Shown here in pieces: positions 1 to 10,733 of a stretch of 64,000 bases of DNA (positions within the stretch are counted from its first letter, which is position 1; every line of letters begins with the position of its first letter). The stretch lies in assembly GCA_947479755.1 (NCBI GenBank), contig CANKAM010000004.1, positions 1 to 64,000 of the forward strand. The letters run 5' to 3'. Origin of the DNA: Bacteroidota bacterium (lineage in GTDB: Bacteria > Bacteroidota > Bacteroidia > SXHM01). A program made the translations under genes and the position numbers. The notes beneath the pieces are model-generated. The model was given only the letters and a program-made list of their open reading frames with translations, had not been told where the DNA came from and did not search any database.

Positions 1-20
1 CAAATACGTTTTCCATAAAA

Positions 21-1202
21 TCAAATGATAAATGCTTTAATAAAATAAGAAATGGCCATGCCTAAAAAATTTGCTGTTGCAAGTCCAACAAGTGCAGTAG
101 TAAGTCCAGAAACAACAATATCTCTGTTCTTCAAAACACTTGCCACAGGACCGATAAATGCAGGTCCGAAAATTCCTGCAGTTGATGTGATTAACACAGT
201 ATCAGCATCAATTTTAAAAATCCATGCAAGCAGGAAGTGAATCAATATTGAAAAGGTCATAACACACGCTACAAAACCAAATACTTCAGGACTGGAGTTT
301 ATCAGTTCACTGAAATTAGACAACGAGCCTATTCCGAGACAAAATATGAGTAAAAAATATTCGCCCAACTCATAGGTTTTAGGCAGTGTGCGGATTGTAA
401 GAGAAAATGAACAAGCTATTCCAAGTGATGTAATTCCGAATAAAATCAAGGGTCCTGTGAATTCATTGATGGCTTGTTCAGGAGTTCCTGTCCATCGTAA
501 AACAATTTTACCAAGTTCTGAAATGCCGAAACTTGATCCGATAGTTGCCGCAGAAATCAATACAGCAATTCCGAAATATTTGAGCAATTGCATTTTGGTG
601 TGGTTGCGATTTTGTGCATAGTGGAATGTACTTTCCCTGTCTGTGGTTTCAATTCGTCTGAATGAAGGAAGGAATTGCAACAACAGTTTTTGGGCAACTG
701 TCATCAGCAATAATAAATAGATACCGCTCATTACCACATCACTTGCATTCAGTAAAATAAATATCTCATGCTTTACACCCAGCGAAAGACCGATAGCAGC
801 CATGTTTGCAGTGCCGCCAATATAAACGCCACTCAACATTCCGGCTAATTTCCAGATGTCGGTTATTTGTCCATTGAAGATGTAGGTTGAAATAATTGCG
901 CTAAAAAAAACACCAATAACAGCAAGCGAGTATGAGAATACAGCTTTGCCAGCATATTTTATCCAACCCATAAAATCGGTGGAAAGCAGCAGTAACGAAA
1001 TAGCAACAAGAATGGCAACTTCGTAAGTGGTTTTTGAAATCTCTTTATTGATTTCGAAAAAATTATTGTTGCCCAGCAAAAAACCAACAGCATAACAAAT
1101 CACCACCGGACCAACAAGACCGGCAATTTTATTGCGCTTTACCAACTCAGCTACCACAGCAGGAAAGGCAAGCATAAATATGATTTGAATAATTGAACTC
1201 AA
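21..1202 (-). CDS. DUF819-like integral membrane protein
   Basis: Long ORF with many TM segments; sequence resembles DUF819/YjcL-type proteins. Confidence 0.75.
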   Translation of the reverse strand: MSSIIQIIFMLAFPAVVAELVKRNKIAGLVGPVVICYAVGFLLGNNNFFEINKEISKTTYEVAILVAISLLLLSTDFMGWIKYAGKAVFSYSLAVIGVFFSAIISTYIFNGQITDIWKLAGMLSGVYIGGTANMAAIGLSLGVKHEIFILLNASDVVMSGIYLLLLMTVAQKLLLQFLPSFRRIETTDRESTFHYAQNRNHTKMQLLKYFGIAVLISAATIGSSFGISELGKIVLRWTGTPEQAINEFTGPLILFGITSLGIACSFSLTIRTLPKTYELGEYFLLIFCLGIGSLSNFSELINSSPEVFGFVACVMTFSILIHFLLAWIFKIDADTVLITSTAGIFGPAFIGPVASVLKNRDIVVSGLTTALVGLATANFLGMAISYFIKAFII

Positions 1203-1205
1203 ACT

Positions 1206-2231
1206 TTAGAATCTAAACTCTTTAACTGTATCTACAAAGCATCGAACTTTATCTTTTTCAATATCCGGATACAACCCGTGACCAAGGTTAGCTATGTGTT
1301 TTTGCGGACCAAAAGCAAGCAACATTTTTTCTGTCTCAGTTTTAATCGTCTTGAAATCGGAGTACAATAAACAGGGGTCCATATTGCCTTGCAAAGTCAT
1401 TTTATTTCCAATCAATGCGCGGCTTTCATCAATCTCCATATTCCAGTCCAAACCGATCACATTACAGTTGAGTTTACTCATTTCTTCACGTGCGAAGAAT
1501 GCACCTTTTGCAAAAACAGTAAGCGGAACTCCGTTAATGGCATCACAAATCTGTGCAATGTATTTCAGTGAAAACTCACGGTATTGTTCAGGACTGAGTA
1601 TTCCTGCCCAACTATCAAACAGCTGCAACATATCCGCACCTGCTTCAATTTGTGCTTTCAGGTAATTGATTGTTGATGCAGTAATTTTCTCCAGTAAACT
1701 ATGAGAAAGCGCAGGATTGGTATAAAGCATTTTCTTGGCTACTGAAAAAGTCTTGGAGCCTTTTCCTTCAATCATGTAAGAGAAAATTGTCCAGGGTGCT
1801 CCTGCAAAACCTATCAAGGGAACTCGCCCGTTCAATTCTTTTTTAGTGAGTTTGATTGCGTCTAAAACATAATGTAGATCTGCACCTTCCGCAATTCTCA
1901 ACTTATCTACATCACTTTGAGAATGTACTGTATTTTCGAACCATGGCCCTTTGCTTTCTACCATCTGGTAGGGCAAACCCATTGCTTCAGGGATAACAAG
2001 AATATCAGAGAATATTATTGCTGCATCCACACCCAGAATATCAACGGGCTGAATGGTTACCTCACAAGCAAACTCAGGGCTTTCTACCAACTCTTTGAAG
2101 CCGCCTAACTTAGAACGCACTTCGCGGTATTCAGGTAATATACGCCCTGCCTGACGCATGAGCCAAACAGGAGTGCGCTCGGTTTTTTCGCCACGGGCAG
2201 CACGAAGAATTAAATCGTTTTGTAAAATCAT
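1206..2231 (-). CDS. hemE: Uroporphyrinogen decarboxylase
   Basis: [39 protein letters not shown] motif; start trimmed from the ORF call (2324) because the upstream 31 codons are a heptad-repeat intergenic sequence. Confidence 0.95.
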   Translation of the reverse strand: MILQNDLILRAARGEKTERTPVWLMRQAGRILPEYREVRSKLGGFKELVESPEFACEVTIQPVDILGVDAAIIFSDILVIPEAMGLPYQMVESKGPWFENTVHSQSDVDKLRIAEGADLHYVLDAIKLTKKELNGRVPLIGFAGAPWTIFSYMIEGKGSKTFSVAKKMLYTNPALSHSLLEKITASTINYLKAQIEAGADMLQLFDSWAGILSPEQYREFSLKYIAQICDAINGVPLTVFAKGAFFAREEMSKLNCNVIGLDWNMEIDESRALIGNKMTLQGNMDPCLLYSDFKTIKTETEKMLLAFGPQKHIANLGHGLYPDIEKDKVRCFVDTVKEFRF

Positions 2232-2344
2232 GGGTGCGAAGATAGGAAAGAGAGTCGATAGTCCACAGACCATAGTCCATAGTAGCAGCCCAACCGTGGA
2301 CTGTCGACTATGGACTGTGGACAAAAAAAACTACGTTTGCAATC

Positions 2345-2854
2345 ATGATTCAATTCAACTGTTTAATAGAACGCTTTGGCGAACAAGGTGAAAAAACCGG
2401 CTGGACATATATTCTTATTCCTTCTGAAAAAGCACAGTTGCTGAAGTCGGGCAATAAAAAATCATTTCGTGTAAAAGGAAAATTAGATAACGTTTCCATA
2501 AAACAAGTTGCGCTGTTGCCAATGGGCGAAGGTGATTTCATTATGGCTTTAAAAAAAGAATTGCTGAAAAAACTCGGCAGACGCAAAGGCGAAACACTTT
2601 CAGTGCAATTAGAAGAAGATAAAAGCGAGAAAATACTTTCTGCTGATTTAATGGAGTGCCTGGCCGATGATAAAGAGGCCATGACAAACTTTAATAAACT
2701 TTCACCTTCGCACCAACACTATTACAGCAACTGGATTGAGAGCGCCAAAACTCCTGAAACAAAAGTAAAACGCATTGCACAGGCGCTGAACGGACTTGCA
2801 AAAGGCTTTCATTACGGGGAGATGATTCGGGATTTGAAAAACAGTGGGCAGTAA
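2345..2854 (+). CDS. YdeI/OmpD-associated / DUF1905 domain protein
   Basis: ORF; DUF1905-like N-terminus (GWTYILIPSEKA...FRVKGKLD) and C-terminal SPSHQHYYSNWIESAKTPETKVKRI motif. Confidence 0.75.
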   Translation: MIQFNCLIERFGEQGEKTGWTYILIPSEKAQLLKSGNKKSFRVKGKLDNVSIKQVALLPMGEGDFIMALKKELLKKLGRRKGETLSVQLEEDKSEKILSADLMECLADDKEAMTNFNKLSPSHQHYYSNWIESAKTPETKVKRIAQALNGLAKGFHYGEMIRDLKNSGQ

Positions 2855-2915
2855 GCAGTAGACAGAGCTTACTAGTTAATGAAACACAAATCAAATCAAA
2901 TCGTTCAAAGTTGTC

Positions 2916-3797
2916 ATGAGAATTATTGAACTACTTAAAAACAAAACTGGTCCCACTATTTCGTTTGAAACCCTGCCACCGAAAACACCCAAGGGATGGG
3001 AAAACATTGATAACACTCTAGATGAGCTGGTATTGCTTAAACCCGATTTTTTTACAGTAACTTTTGGTGCAGGAGGAAAAAGAAGAGATGGATCTCTTGA
3101 AATGTTTGACAAAATAAAAAAGCAGCGCAGACAGGAATTGGTTGCACATATTTCCGGTTACGGACTGGGGCCTGATGATTTACTATCTGTGATGGATAAT
3201 TTTAAAAACTCAGGAATAGAAAATATTTTAGTAATCCGTGGAGACAAGCCTGAAACAGAGGGTTTTGAACCTCATCTTCAAAGCCTGAATTATGCCACTG
3301 AAATGATTAGTTTTATAAAACCAAAATATGATTTTTGCATTGGTGCTGCGGCTTACCCCGAAGGTCATATTGAAGCCAGTAGTTTAGAAAAAGACATGGA
3401 TTACCTGAAAATGAAAGAAGATAATGGTGCTGAATTTATTATCTGCAATTATTTTTATAACAACCGTTATTATTTTGATTTTATGGAACGGTGTCAAGCT
3501 CGGAATATCAAAATCCCAATTCTTGCAGGGGTTATGCCAATATACAGTGTTAAGATGCTATATATATTAGCAGAAATATGTGGCGCTACTGTAACGGATG
3601 AAATAAAAGAGGATCTTGCCAAAATTCCAGCTGATGACCAAAACGCATTGAATGAATTTGGAATAAAATTCGCAACGGAGAAATGCACCGAGCTTATTAA
3701 AGCGGGTGTTAAGGGTTTACATTTTTATACCATGGATAGATTTGTTTCGGTTAAGGCAATACTGACTGAACTTAGGAAAGGTGGTTTGTTAGAATAA
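2916..3797 (+). CDS. metF: Methylenetetrahydrofolate reductase
   Basis: ISFETLPPKT...FFTVTFGAGG...GDKP motifs of the MTHFR family. Confidence 0.9.
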   Translation: MRIIELLKNKTGPTISFETLPPKTPKGWENIDNTLDELVLLKPDFFTVTFGAGGKRRDGSLEMFDKIKKQRRQELVAHISGYGLGPDDLLSVMDNFKNSGIENILVIRGDKPETEGFEPHLQSLNYATEMISFIKPKYDFCIGAAAYPEGHIEASSLEKDMDYLKMKEDNGAEFIICNYFYNNRYYFDFMERCQARNIKIPILAGVMPIYSVKMLYILAEICGATVTDEIKEDLAKIPADDQNALNEFGIKFATEKCTELIKAGVKGLHFYTMDRFVSVKAILTELRKGGLLE

Positions 3798-3825
3798 AAA
3801 AGCCCTTCATTGCTAAAGGGCTTTT
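3796..3825 (+). terminator. Rho-independent terminator after metF
   Basis: AAAAGCCCTT-cattgct-AAGGGCTTTT hairpin overlapping the metF stop. Confidence 0.75.
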
Positions 3826-3859
3826 ACTATGGACTATGGTCTATCGACCATGGACTCTA

Positions 3860-5656
3860 TTAAAACGGATAAGCATTCGCTTCCACAATTCTTGCAGCAA
3901 CTCTTCTGCGTGCATCTTTGGTGTTAAGCGGATTTACTTTTGTAAAACGTTTCAAGCCCATCAACATCATGCGTTGTTCATCACCTGAAGCATATGAATT
4001 TACAGCATTTTTACCGGCAACGTTAATGCGGTCAGCAGCATCGTTAATGTAAACACGCATCATGTCTAAACGCTCTGCACATGCAGTTTCGCCTTGCAGG
4101 CTCACCAGTTTCTCGGTGCGCAACAATACAGATTCTGCGGTGTAAACATCAATCAGCATATCGGCAATGTTCATCAATACTTCCTGTTCTTTTGATAATT
4201 CCATCATCAGTTTTTGAACCGCTGAACCGGCAACCATCAAAGCCGCTTTTTTGAAGTTTTTGATGTATTTCTTTTCAGCAGCAAACAGTGTATCATCTTC
4301 GCCACCAAAATCAGGAATTGACATCAGTTCACCTGCTACTTTAGTTGCAGGGCCCATCAAGTCAAGTTCACCTTTCATTGCTTTTTTCAACATCATGTCA
4401 ACGGTAAGCATACGGTTGATTTCATTAGTTCCTTCAAAAATACGGTTGATACGTGCATCGCGGTAAGCGCGGTCCATAGGTGCTTCTGCGCTAAAACCCA
4501 TTCCGCCATAAATCTGCACACCTTCATCCACTGAATAATCCAATACTTCAGAACCATGCACTTTCAAAATAGCACACTCCACTGCATAGGCTTCTGTGCC
4601 TTTCAGTTTTGCTTTTCCTTCTTCCATTCCACCGGCAATAAGATCGTTGATAGCATTTTCAATATCCTGAGTAGCGCGGTAGGTAGCTGATTCAGAAGCA
4701 TAGATACGTGTTGCCATCTCCGCTAATTTATAGCGGATAGCTCCGTATTTTGCAATCGGGCGACCGAATTGTTCGCGCTCATTTGCATATTTCACGGCTG
4801 TAGTTACAGCATTTTTTGAACCACCAACTGCTGCAGCAGCTAATTTTATCCTTCCGATGTTCAGAATATTTACGGCAATTTTAAAACCGTTCTCTCTTGT
4901 GGAAAGCAGGTTTTCAACCGGCACTTCGCAGTTATTGAAAAACACCTGACGCGTTGAAGAACCTTTGATACCCATTTTCTTTTCTTCGGCATTCAAGGTA
5001 ATTCCACCGTAGTTTTTCTCAACGATAAAAGCACTCAGGTTTTTATCATCATCAATTTTTGCAAACACAATAAAAAGGTCGGCAAAACCTGCGTTGGTAA
5101 TCCACATTTTTTGTCCATTGATAATCCATTTCTTTCCGTCATCAGAAAGTTTAGCTTTTGTTTTTCCTGAGTTTGCATCAGAACCTGAACTTGGTTCAGT
5201 CAAAGCATAAGAAGCTTTCCACTCACCTGTTGCCAGTAGTGGAAGATACTTAGCTTTTTGTTCTGCATTACCATAATAAAGAATTGGTAATGTTCCAATA
5301 CCGGTGTGCGCTGATAAAGCAACAGAGAACGAATGTCCGCCACCTGTAGCTTCAGTCAGCAACATTCCTGTTGCAAAGTCTTTTCCGAAACCTCCGTATT
5401 CCTCAGGAACACTAACACCCAGCAAACCAAGTTCACCGGCTTTAGTAACCAGTTCGGGCATCAGGTCAGGGTTTTTCATTGAATCGATTTCATCCAGACG
5501 GGTAGCTACATTAGCAGCAATAAAATCGGTGCAGGATTTAGCAATCATCCGTTGCTCTTCGTCAAACTGTTCAGGAATAAATACGTCCTGTGCATCAGTG
5601 TCTTTTACCAGCCACTCGCCTCCTTTAAGCGCGGCTTTTTTTGTTGTTGTTTCCAT
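3860..5656 (-). CDS. Acyl-CoA dehydrogenase (fadE-like)
   Basis: Acyl-CoA dehydrogenase signatures (YALTEPSSGSDA, GIKGSSTRQVFF, QIYGGMGFS, RIFEGTNEINR); start METTTKK chosen because the preceding ORF extension is a heptad-repeat leader. Confidence 0.92.
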   Translation of the reverse strand: METTTKKAALKGGEWLVKDTDAQDVFIPEQFDEEQRMIAKSCTDFIAANVATRLDEIDSMKNPDLMPELVTKAGELGLLGVSVPEEYGGFGKDFATGMLLTEATGGGHSFSVALSAHTGIGTLPILYYGNAEQKAKYLPLLATGEWKASYALTEPSSGSDANSGKTKAKLSDDGKKWIINGQKMWITNAGFADLFIVFAKIDDDKNLSAFIVEKNYGGITLNAEEKKMGIKGSSTRQVFFNNCEVPVENLLSTRENGFKIAVNILNIGRIKLAAAAVGGSKNAVTTAVKYANEREQFGRPIAKYGAIRYKLAEMATRIYASESATYRATQDIENAINDLIAGGMEEGKAKLKGTEAYAVECAILKVHGSEVLDYSVDEGVQIYGGMGFSAEAPMDRAYRDARINRIFEGTNEINRMLTVDMMLKKAMKGELDLMGPATKVAGELMSIPDFGGEDDTLFAAEKKYIKNFKKAALMVAGSAVQKLMMELSKEQEVLMNIADMLIDVYTAESVLLRTEKLVSLQGETACAERLDMMRVYINDAADRINVAGKNAVNSYASGDEQRMMLMGLKRFTKVNPLNTKDARRRVAARIVEANAYPF

Positions 5657-5697
5657 TGTTAATTTTAGATTTGAGATGTTAGATATTAGGTTTAAGA

Positions 5698-6879
5698 TTA
5701 ATTCAATAATTCGAAGATACCTGCAGCACCTTGTCCTGTTCCAACGCACATGGTAACCATTCCGTATTTCTGTTTGCGTGCGCGCATTTCATTAAAAAGT
5801 TGCACTGAAAGTTTTGCTCCTGTGCAACCAAGCGGGTGTCCAAGTGCAATGGCGCCACCATTTACGTTTACCAAATCAGGATTAATTCCCAATGTGCGGA
5901 CAACAGCTAATGATTGAGAAGCAAACGCTTCATTCAATTCAAACTGCTCGATGTCTTGCAATTTCATTCCTGCTTTTTTAAGTGCTACCGGAATTGCTTC
6001 AATCGGGCCAACACCCATTACGCGCGGCTCTATGCCTGCAACACCGTAAGAAACCAAGCGTGCAATTGGTTCAACATTTAGTTTTTTCAACATTTCTTTA
6101 GAAACGATTAATACAAAAGCCGCTCCGTCTGAAGTCTGTGATGAGTTTCCGGCAGTTACCGAACCTTTAATATGAAACACCGGTTTCAATTTTGCCAATG
6201 CTTCAATGGTGCTTGCGCGTGGACCTTCATCCGTATCAACAATGTATTCTTTCTCTTTACGTTTCTCCTGTTCATCCAGGTAAACCTGCTTTACTTTAAT
6301 CGGAACAATGCCTTCTTTAAACTTTCCTTCTTTGATTGCTGCCAAGGCTTTGTTCTGTGAATTAAGGGCAAAGATGTCCTGATCTTCGCGTGAGATTTTA
6401 TATTCTTTCGCAACCGCTTCAGCAGTGAGACCCATTCCCCAATACCAGTCAGGATTATTTTTAGAAATATCATAATTCGGAGCAACTTTCCAGCCACCAA
6501 AAGGGATTGGGCTCATGGTCTCCACACCACCTGCAATAATACACTCGTTCAAGCCTGTGCTTATTTTTGCTGCTGCAATAGCAATAGTTTCCAAGCCAGA
6601 AGAGCAATAACGGTTTACAGTCATTCCCGGAACTTTAACAGAATTCAATCCCATTAAAGAAACCATCCTTCCGATATTCAATCCCTGTTCTGCCTCTGGT
6701 GTGGCATTACCGACAATCACATCGTCAATCCATTCTTTGTCAAGCGTTGGAACTGATGCTGCAAGGTGACGGATTACATCCGCTGCCAGATCATCAGGGC
6801 GTGTGAAACGAAAAAGTCCGCGGGGGGCTTTGCCTACAGCCGTTCTGTATCCGGCTACTATGTATGCTTCTAATTTCAT
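5698..6879 (-). CDS. fadA: Acetyl-CoA acyltransferase (thiolase)
   Basis: Thiolase motifs [43 protein letters not shown]. Confidence 0.93.
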   Translation of the reverse strand: MKLEAYIVAGYRTAVGKAPRGLFRFTRPDDLAADVIRHLAASVPTLDKEWIDDVIVGNATPEAEQGLNIGRMVSLMGLNSVKVPGMTVNRYCSSGLETIAIAAAKISTGLNECIIAGGVETMSPIPFGGWKVAPNYDISKNNPDWYWGMGLTAEAVAKEYKISREDQDIFALNSQNKALAAIKEGKFKEGIVPIKVKQVYLDEQEKRKEKEYIVDTDEGPRASTIEALAKLKPVFHIKGSVTAGNSSQTSDGAAFVLIVSKEMLKKLNVEPIARLVSYGVAGIEPRVMGVGPIEAIPVALKKAGMKLQDIEQFELNEAFASQSLAVVRTLGINPDLVNVNGGAIALGHPLGCTGAKLSVQLFNEMRARKQKYGMVTMCVGTGQGAAGIFELLN

Positions 6880-6898
6880 TGTTTAGTGTGTTAAAGTG

Positions 6899-7576
6899 TT
6901 AATGTGGTATGTTGTTCGATTTTTGAATTTGCTGGTTTTGTTGCTGAAATCTTTTCTGCAAACTTTCCTGGCTTTCTTTTACTTCTTTGTCCTGTTGTTT
7001 TAAATCGTCATGGTTTACCGGCATTCCGTTTTGCATAATTAATAACCCTGCATCTCCGTAAACATAGGTATCTACCAACTCGCCTTTTGCATTGTAATGT
7101 TTCCATTCTCCTGTTTTGAATCCTTTGTTGTAACGACCTTCTGATTTCATCTCACCCGTTACAATATGGTAGTAAGTCCACTTACCATGTCGTTTTCCAT
7201 AACTGTAAAATCCCTCTATTTTGATGTCACCGGAATAATAGTAAAGACGGTATTCCCCATCTTTTTTTCCCTCAAAATATTCGGCTACTTCTTTTACTGT
7301 TCCGTTGTGCGGAAAATAGATAGTGGCCATACCGTGCTTAACATCGTGGCTGTAATTTACTTCAGCAATTAATGTATGTGTATAGGAATAGAATTTCCAA
7401 AGTCCGATTTTGCGCTCGTATTCATCACGCAAATTGCGGTGTTTACCACCAAAGGGCATGTATTGCGGACGCTCCTCATAAGCAGGACGCAGATCAGGGT
7501 CACTTTTCTGCGACAGGCTTACCAGCGGTGCTATGAGCAACGAAATCAATGTTATTATTTTAAAAGTTCTATTCAT
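6899..7576 (-). CDS. MORN-repeat / YwqK-like secreted protein
   Basis: Signal peptide; repeated G-x-x-x-G-x-W/Y-x-x-Y motifs (GKRHGKWTYYH, GFKTGEWKHYN). Confidence 0.7.
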   Translation of the reverse strand: MNRTFKIITLISLLIAPLVSLSQKSDPDLRPAYEERPQYMPFGGKHRNLRDEYERKIGLWKFYSYTHTLIAEVNYSHDVKHGMATIYFPHNGTVKEVAEYFEGKKDGEYRLYYYSGDIKIEGFYSYGKRHGKWTYYHIVTGEMKSEGRYNKGFKTGEWKHYNAKGELVDTYVYGDAGLLIMQNGMPVNHDDLKQQDKEVKESQESLQKRFQQQNQQIQKSNNIPH

Positions 7577-7582
7577 TAAGTA

Positions 7583-7615
7583 GTTCAGTCATCCGCCAAA
7601 GGCGGAGAATTGAAC
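7583..7615 (-). terminator. Hairpin between 3-hydroxyacyl-CoA dehydrogenase and MORN genes
   Basis: GTTCA...TCCGCC-aaa-GGCGGA...TGAAC inverted repeat; no clear U-tract. Confidence 0.35.
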
Positions 7616-7618
7616 GTA

Positions 7619-10072
7619 TTAGTTTCTCAAAGGTTTGCCCGAAGTAAGTATGCTCTGCATACGCTCCAATGTTTTCTTTTCACCGCACAGCGACAGGAAT
7701 ACCTGACGCTCCATATCCAAGAGGTATTGCTCGCTTACTTCAGTTGGTTCACTCAGGTCACCACCGCAAAGTGCGTACGCAAATTTGTCGGAGATAAGTC
7801 TGTCGTATTCTGAGATATAACCGCCTGAAACCATGCTGTATGCACCTGCTGCAAACATTCCTAATCCCTGCTTACCAAGGACTTTTATGTCTTTGCGTTT
7901 TGCAGGCATGGTGTAGCCTTTATCAAACAACTCAATTACAGAGCGTTTTGCATCTGCAATTCTGCGGTCGGGGTTCATGGATATTTCATCAATGCCTTTG
8001 CGGTAAATGCCCATTTCAAAAGCTTCAGCAGCTGAAGTAGCCACTTTTGCCATTCCGATAGTGAGGTAACGCTCTTTCAATTGGTTTAAAAGAATTCCTT
8101 CTTTTACGTATTCATCAGAAGCACGCAGTGCAAATTCTTTTGTTCCGCCACCTGCAGGAATTAATCCAACTCCGAACTCAACCAAACCTGTGTATGTTTC
8201 AGCAGCAGCTTGAACTTTATCGGCATGGAGTGCAATTTCGCATCCACCCCCTAAAGCCAATCCGTGAGGTGCAACTACAACAGGAATAGAAGAATAACGA
8301 ACACGCATCATCGTATTCTGGAAAGCGCGAACCGCCATATCCAACTCATCCCACTCTTGCTCAATGGCAAGCATGAATATCATTCCAAGGTTGGCACCGG
8401 CAGAGAAGTTTTCTCCGTTGTTTGCCACCACCAAACCTTTGTAGCCTTTCTCGGCAAGGTCAATTGCTTTGTTAATACCTTCAATTACTTCACCACCGAT
8501 TGCATTCATTTTGGTATGGAATTCCAAATTCAAAACTCCATCGCCAATATCAAAAATGGTAGTTCCTGAATTACCCCATACTTTAGAAGTGTTGCGGATA
8601 TTTTCAAGGATGATGAAGTTTTCTGCACCCGGAATTGCTTTGTATGATTTAGAAGGAATATCCCAGTATTTCTTTATTCCGTTTTCTAATTTATAGAAGG
8701 ATGTTGCACCTGTGGCCAACATATCGTAAACCCAAGCGGCAGGTTTTTGTCCTGTTGCTTCCATTGCTTTTGCTGTTTCGGCAACACCAACGGCATCCCA
8801 AGATTCGAAAGGACCCAATTGCCATCCGAAACCGGCACGTAACGCATCATCAATCTTATAAAGCTCATCTGAAATTTCGGGAACGCGGTTAGAAACGTAT
8901 TGGAAATTCGTATAAAAAGCTTTGCGGTAAAAATCACCGGCTTTGTCTTTTCCGGCAATTAATACTTTGTAGCGTTTGCGCAAATCATCAATTGGTTTTG
9001 CTGCTTCCAATGTTGCGAACTTCACTTTTGGTGATGGTTTGTATTCCATCGTTTTCAGGTCAAGCTCCAGAATTTCTTTTTTGCCATCAGCGCTTTTCAC
9101 TTGTTTGAAAAAACCTTGTCCGGTTTTTGAACCGAGCCAATTATTCTCCACCATTTTAGAGATGTAGCCGGGAAGAGTGAATGAAGCACGGGCTTCGTCA
9201 TCAGGGCAATTATCTTTTAAACCGTTGGCAACGTGAACGAGTGTATCCAGACCCACAACATCACAGGTGCGGAAGGTTGCTGACTTGGCGCGACCCAAAG
9301 TTGTACCTGTCATTTTATCCACCTCAGATGGGGTTAAGCCCATTTCTTCAACGAGGTGGAAGAGCGACATAATAGAAGCCACCCCTATGCGGTTAGCGAT
9401 AAAGGCAGGAGTGTCTTTGCAAAGAACTGTTGTTTTTCCAAGGAATTTATCTCCGTATTCCATCAGGAAGTCAACAACCGTTTTGTCGGCTTTAGGAGTT
9501 GGGATAATCTCCAACAAACGCAGGTAACGCGGAGGATTGAAGAAGTGTGTTCCGCAGAAATGTTTCTGGAAATCATCGCTTCTGCCTTCGGTCATTAAAT
9601 GAATTGGAATGCCGGAAGTATTAGAAGTAATCAATGAACCCGGCTTACGGAATTTCTCTACTTTCTCGAATACCAGTTTCTTGATATCGAGGCGCTCCAC
9701 CACTACTTCGATTACCCAATCGCTGTCGGCAATGTCTTTCATGTTATCATCAAAGTTACCGGTGGTGATAAGTTTTGCAGAAGACTTTTTATAGATAGGT
9801 GACGGGTTTGATTTCAGGGCAAAAGCAAGGGCATCATTTACGATGCGGTTGCGCACGCCTTTATTTTCAACGGTGAGGCCTTTTGCTTTTTCGGTATCGT
9901 TGGGTTCGCGGGGAACAATGTCTAACAACAATACCGGCAGACCGATGTTGGCGAAGTGAAGGGCGATGCGTGAACCCATTACACCTGAACCGAGAACGGT
10001 TACTTTTTTAATGGTGCGCGGGGCGGTAGTTACTGCTTTTGCTGTTGTTGGTTGTTGAAGTGTTGCTTCCAT
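7619..10072 (-). CDS. 3-hydroxyacyl-CoA dehydrogenase / enoyl-CoA hydratase (fadN/fadB-like)
   Basis: N-terminal VTVLGSGVMGSRIALHFANIG Rossmann fold, GLALGGGCE crotonase motif. Confidence 0.93.
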   Translation of the reverse strand: MEATLQQPTTAKAVTTAPRTIKKVTVLGSGVMGSRIALHFANIGLPVLLLDIVPREPNDTEKAKGLTVENKGVRNRIVNDALAFALKSNPSPIYKKSSAKLITTGNFDDNMKDIADSDWVIEVVVERLDIKKLVFEKVEKFRKPGSLITSNTSGIPIHLMTEGRSDDFQKHFCGTHFFNPPRYLRLLEIIPTPKADKTVVDFLMEYGDKFLGKTTVLCKDTPAFIANRIGVASIMSLFHLVEEMGLTPSEVDKMTGTTLGRAKSATFRTCDVVGLDTLVHVANGLKDNCPDDEARASFTLPGYISKMVENNWLGSKTGQGFFKQVKSADGKKEILELDLKTMEYKPSPKVKFATLEAAKPIDDLRKRYKVLIAGKDKAGDFYRKAFYTNFQYVSNRVPEISDELYKIDDALRAGFGWQLGPFESWDAVGVAETAKAMEATGQKPAAWVYDMLATGATSFYKLENGIKKYWDIPSKSYKAIPGAENFIILENIRNTSKVWGNSGTTIFDIGDGVLNLEFHTKMNAIGGEVIEGINKAIDLAEKGYKGLVVANNGENFSAGANLGMIFMLAIEQEWDELDMAVRAFQNTMMRVRYSSIPVVVAPHGLALGGGCEIALHADKVQAAAETYTGLVEFGVGLIPAGGGTKEFALRASDEYVKEGILLNQLKERYLTIGMAKVATSAAEAFEMGIYRKGIDEISMNPDRRIADAKRSVIELFDKGYTMPAKRKDIKVLGKQGLGMFAAGAYSMVSGGYISEYDRLISDKFAYALCGGDLSEPTEVSEQYLLDMERQVFLSLCGEKKTLERMQSILTSGKPLRN

Positions 10073-10125
10073 GTTTATTTAAAATTTACCGCTAAGGCGC
10101 TAAGGCGCAAAGTGGTTGTTATTGT

Positions 10126-10599
10126 TTATGCTGTTTCTAATTGTTGTTTTTTGCGGGCGGCTTCAAAGGGTTTGTGTTCCACTACTTTGTTTATTTCATT
10201 GATAACTTCAAAAAATACTAACAATTTTTCTTCGGATATGTTTTCGCGCACTGCGTTGTTGAAAGTTTTTACGGCCAGCTTGGCAAGTTCGCGTTTTGCT
10301 TTGCCTTCTTCGGTGAGGAAGATGATTACGGAGCGTTTATCTTTATCGTGTGCCTGCTTGTAGATTAGCCCGTTTTCTTCCATGGTTTTTAACATGCGAG
10401 TTAAGCTGCGTGTTTCCATACCCAGAAGTGGGGCTATTTTGGTGGCGGGGGTTCCGTTTTCGAGGTCTATATTCAATAAAACAAAACCCAGAGAGGCTGA
10501 TAATTCATACTCGCTGCCTCCATTGTTATACATACGGGAAATGGCGTGCCACGCGGTTTTGATGTTAAAACAAACGGATTGTTGTGCTGGTAATTTCAT
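10126..10599 (-). CDS. MarR family transcriptional regulator
   Basis: Winged-helix pattern LGMETRSLTRMLKTMEENGLIYKQAHDKDKRSVIIFLTEEG. Confidence 0.85.
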   Translation of the reverse strand: MKLPAQQSVCFNIKTAWHAISRMYNNGGSEYELSASLGFVLLNIDLENGTPATKIAPLLGMETRSLTRMLKTMEENGLIYKQAHDKDKRSVIIFLTEEGKAKRELAKLAVKTFNNAVRENISEEKLLVFFEVINEINKVVEHKPFEAARKKQQLETA

Positions 10600-10733
10600 G
10601 ATTTCAGATACAAAAGTATAAAATTATAGTATGCACGCATAACATATTTGTGAAAAAGTTTTTAACAGGGGGGTACCACTAAGGGCACAAGGCAACTGAT
10701 TAGAAAACTTAGTGAACTTAGTGGTAAGAAAAG

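Noticed and set aside
2232-2324. N-terminal extension of hemE
   Set aside because: Encoded by the heptad repeat; conserved HemE start is at 2231.
6899-7576. YwqK-like protein as a toxin-antitoxin antitoxin
   Set aside because: Has a signal peptide and no partner toxin next to it; MORN-repeat annotation is safer.
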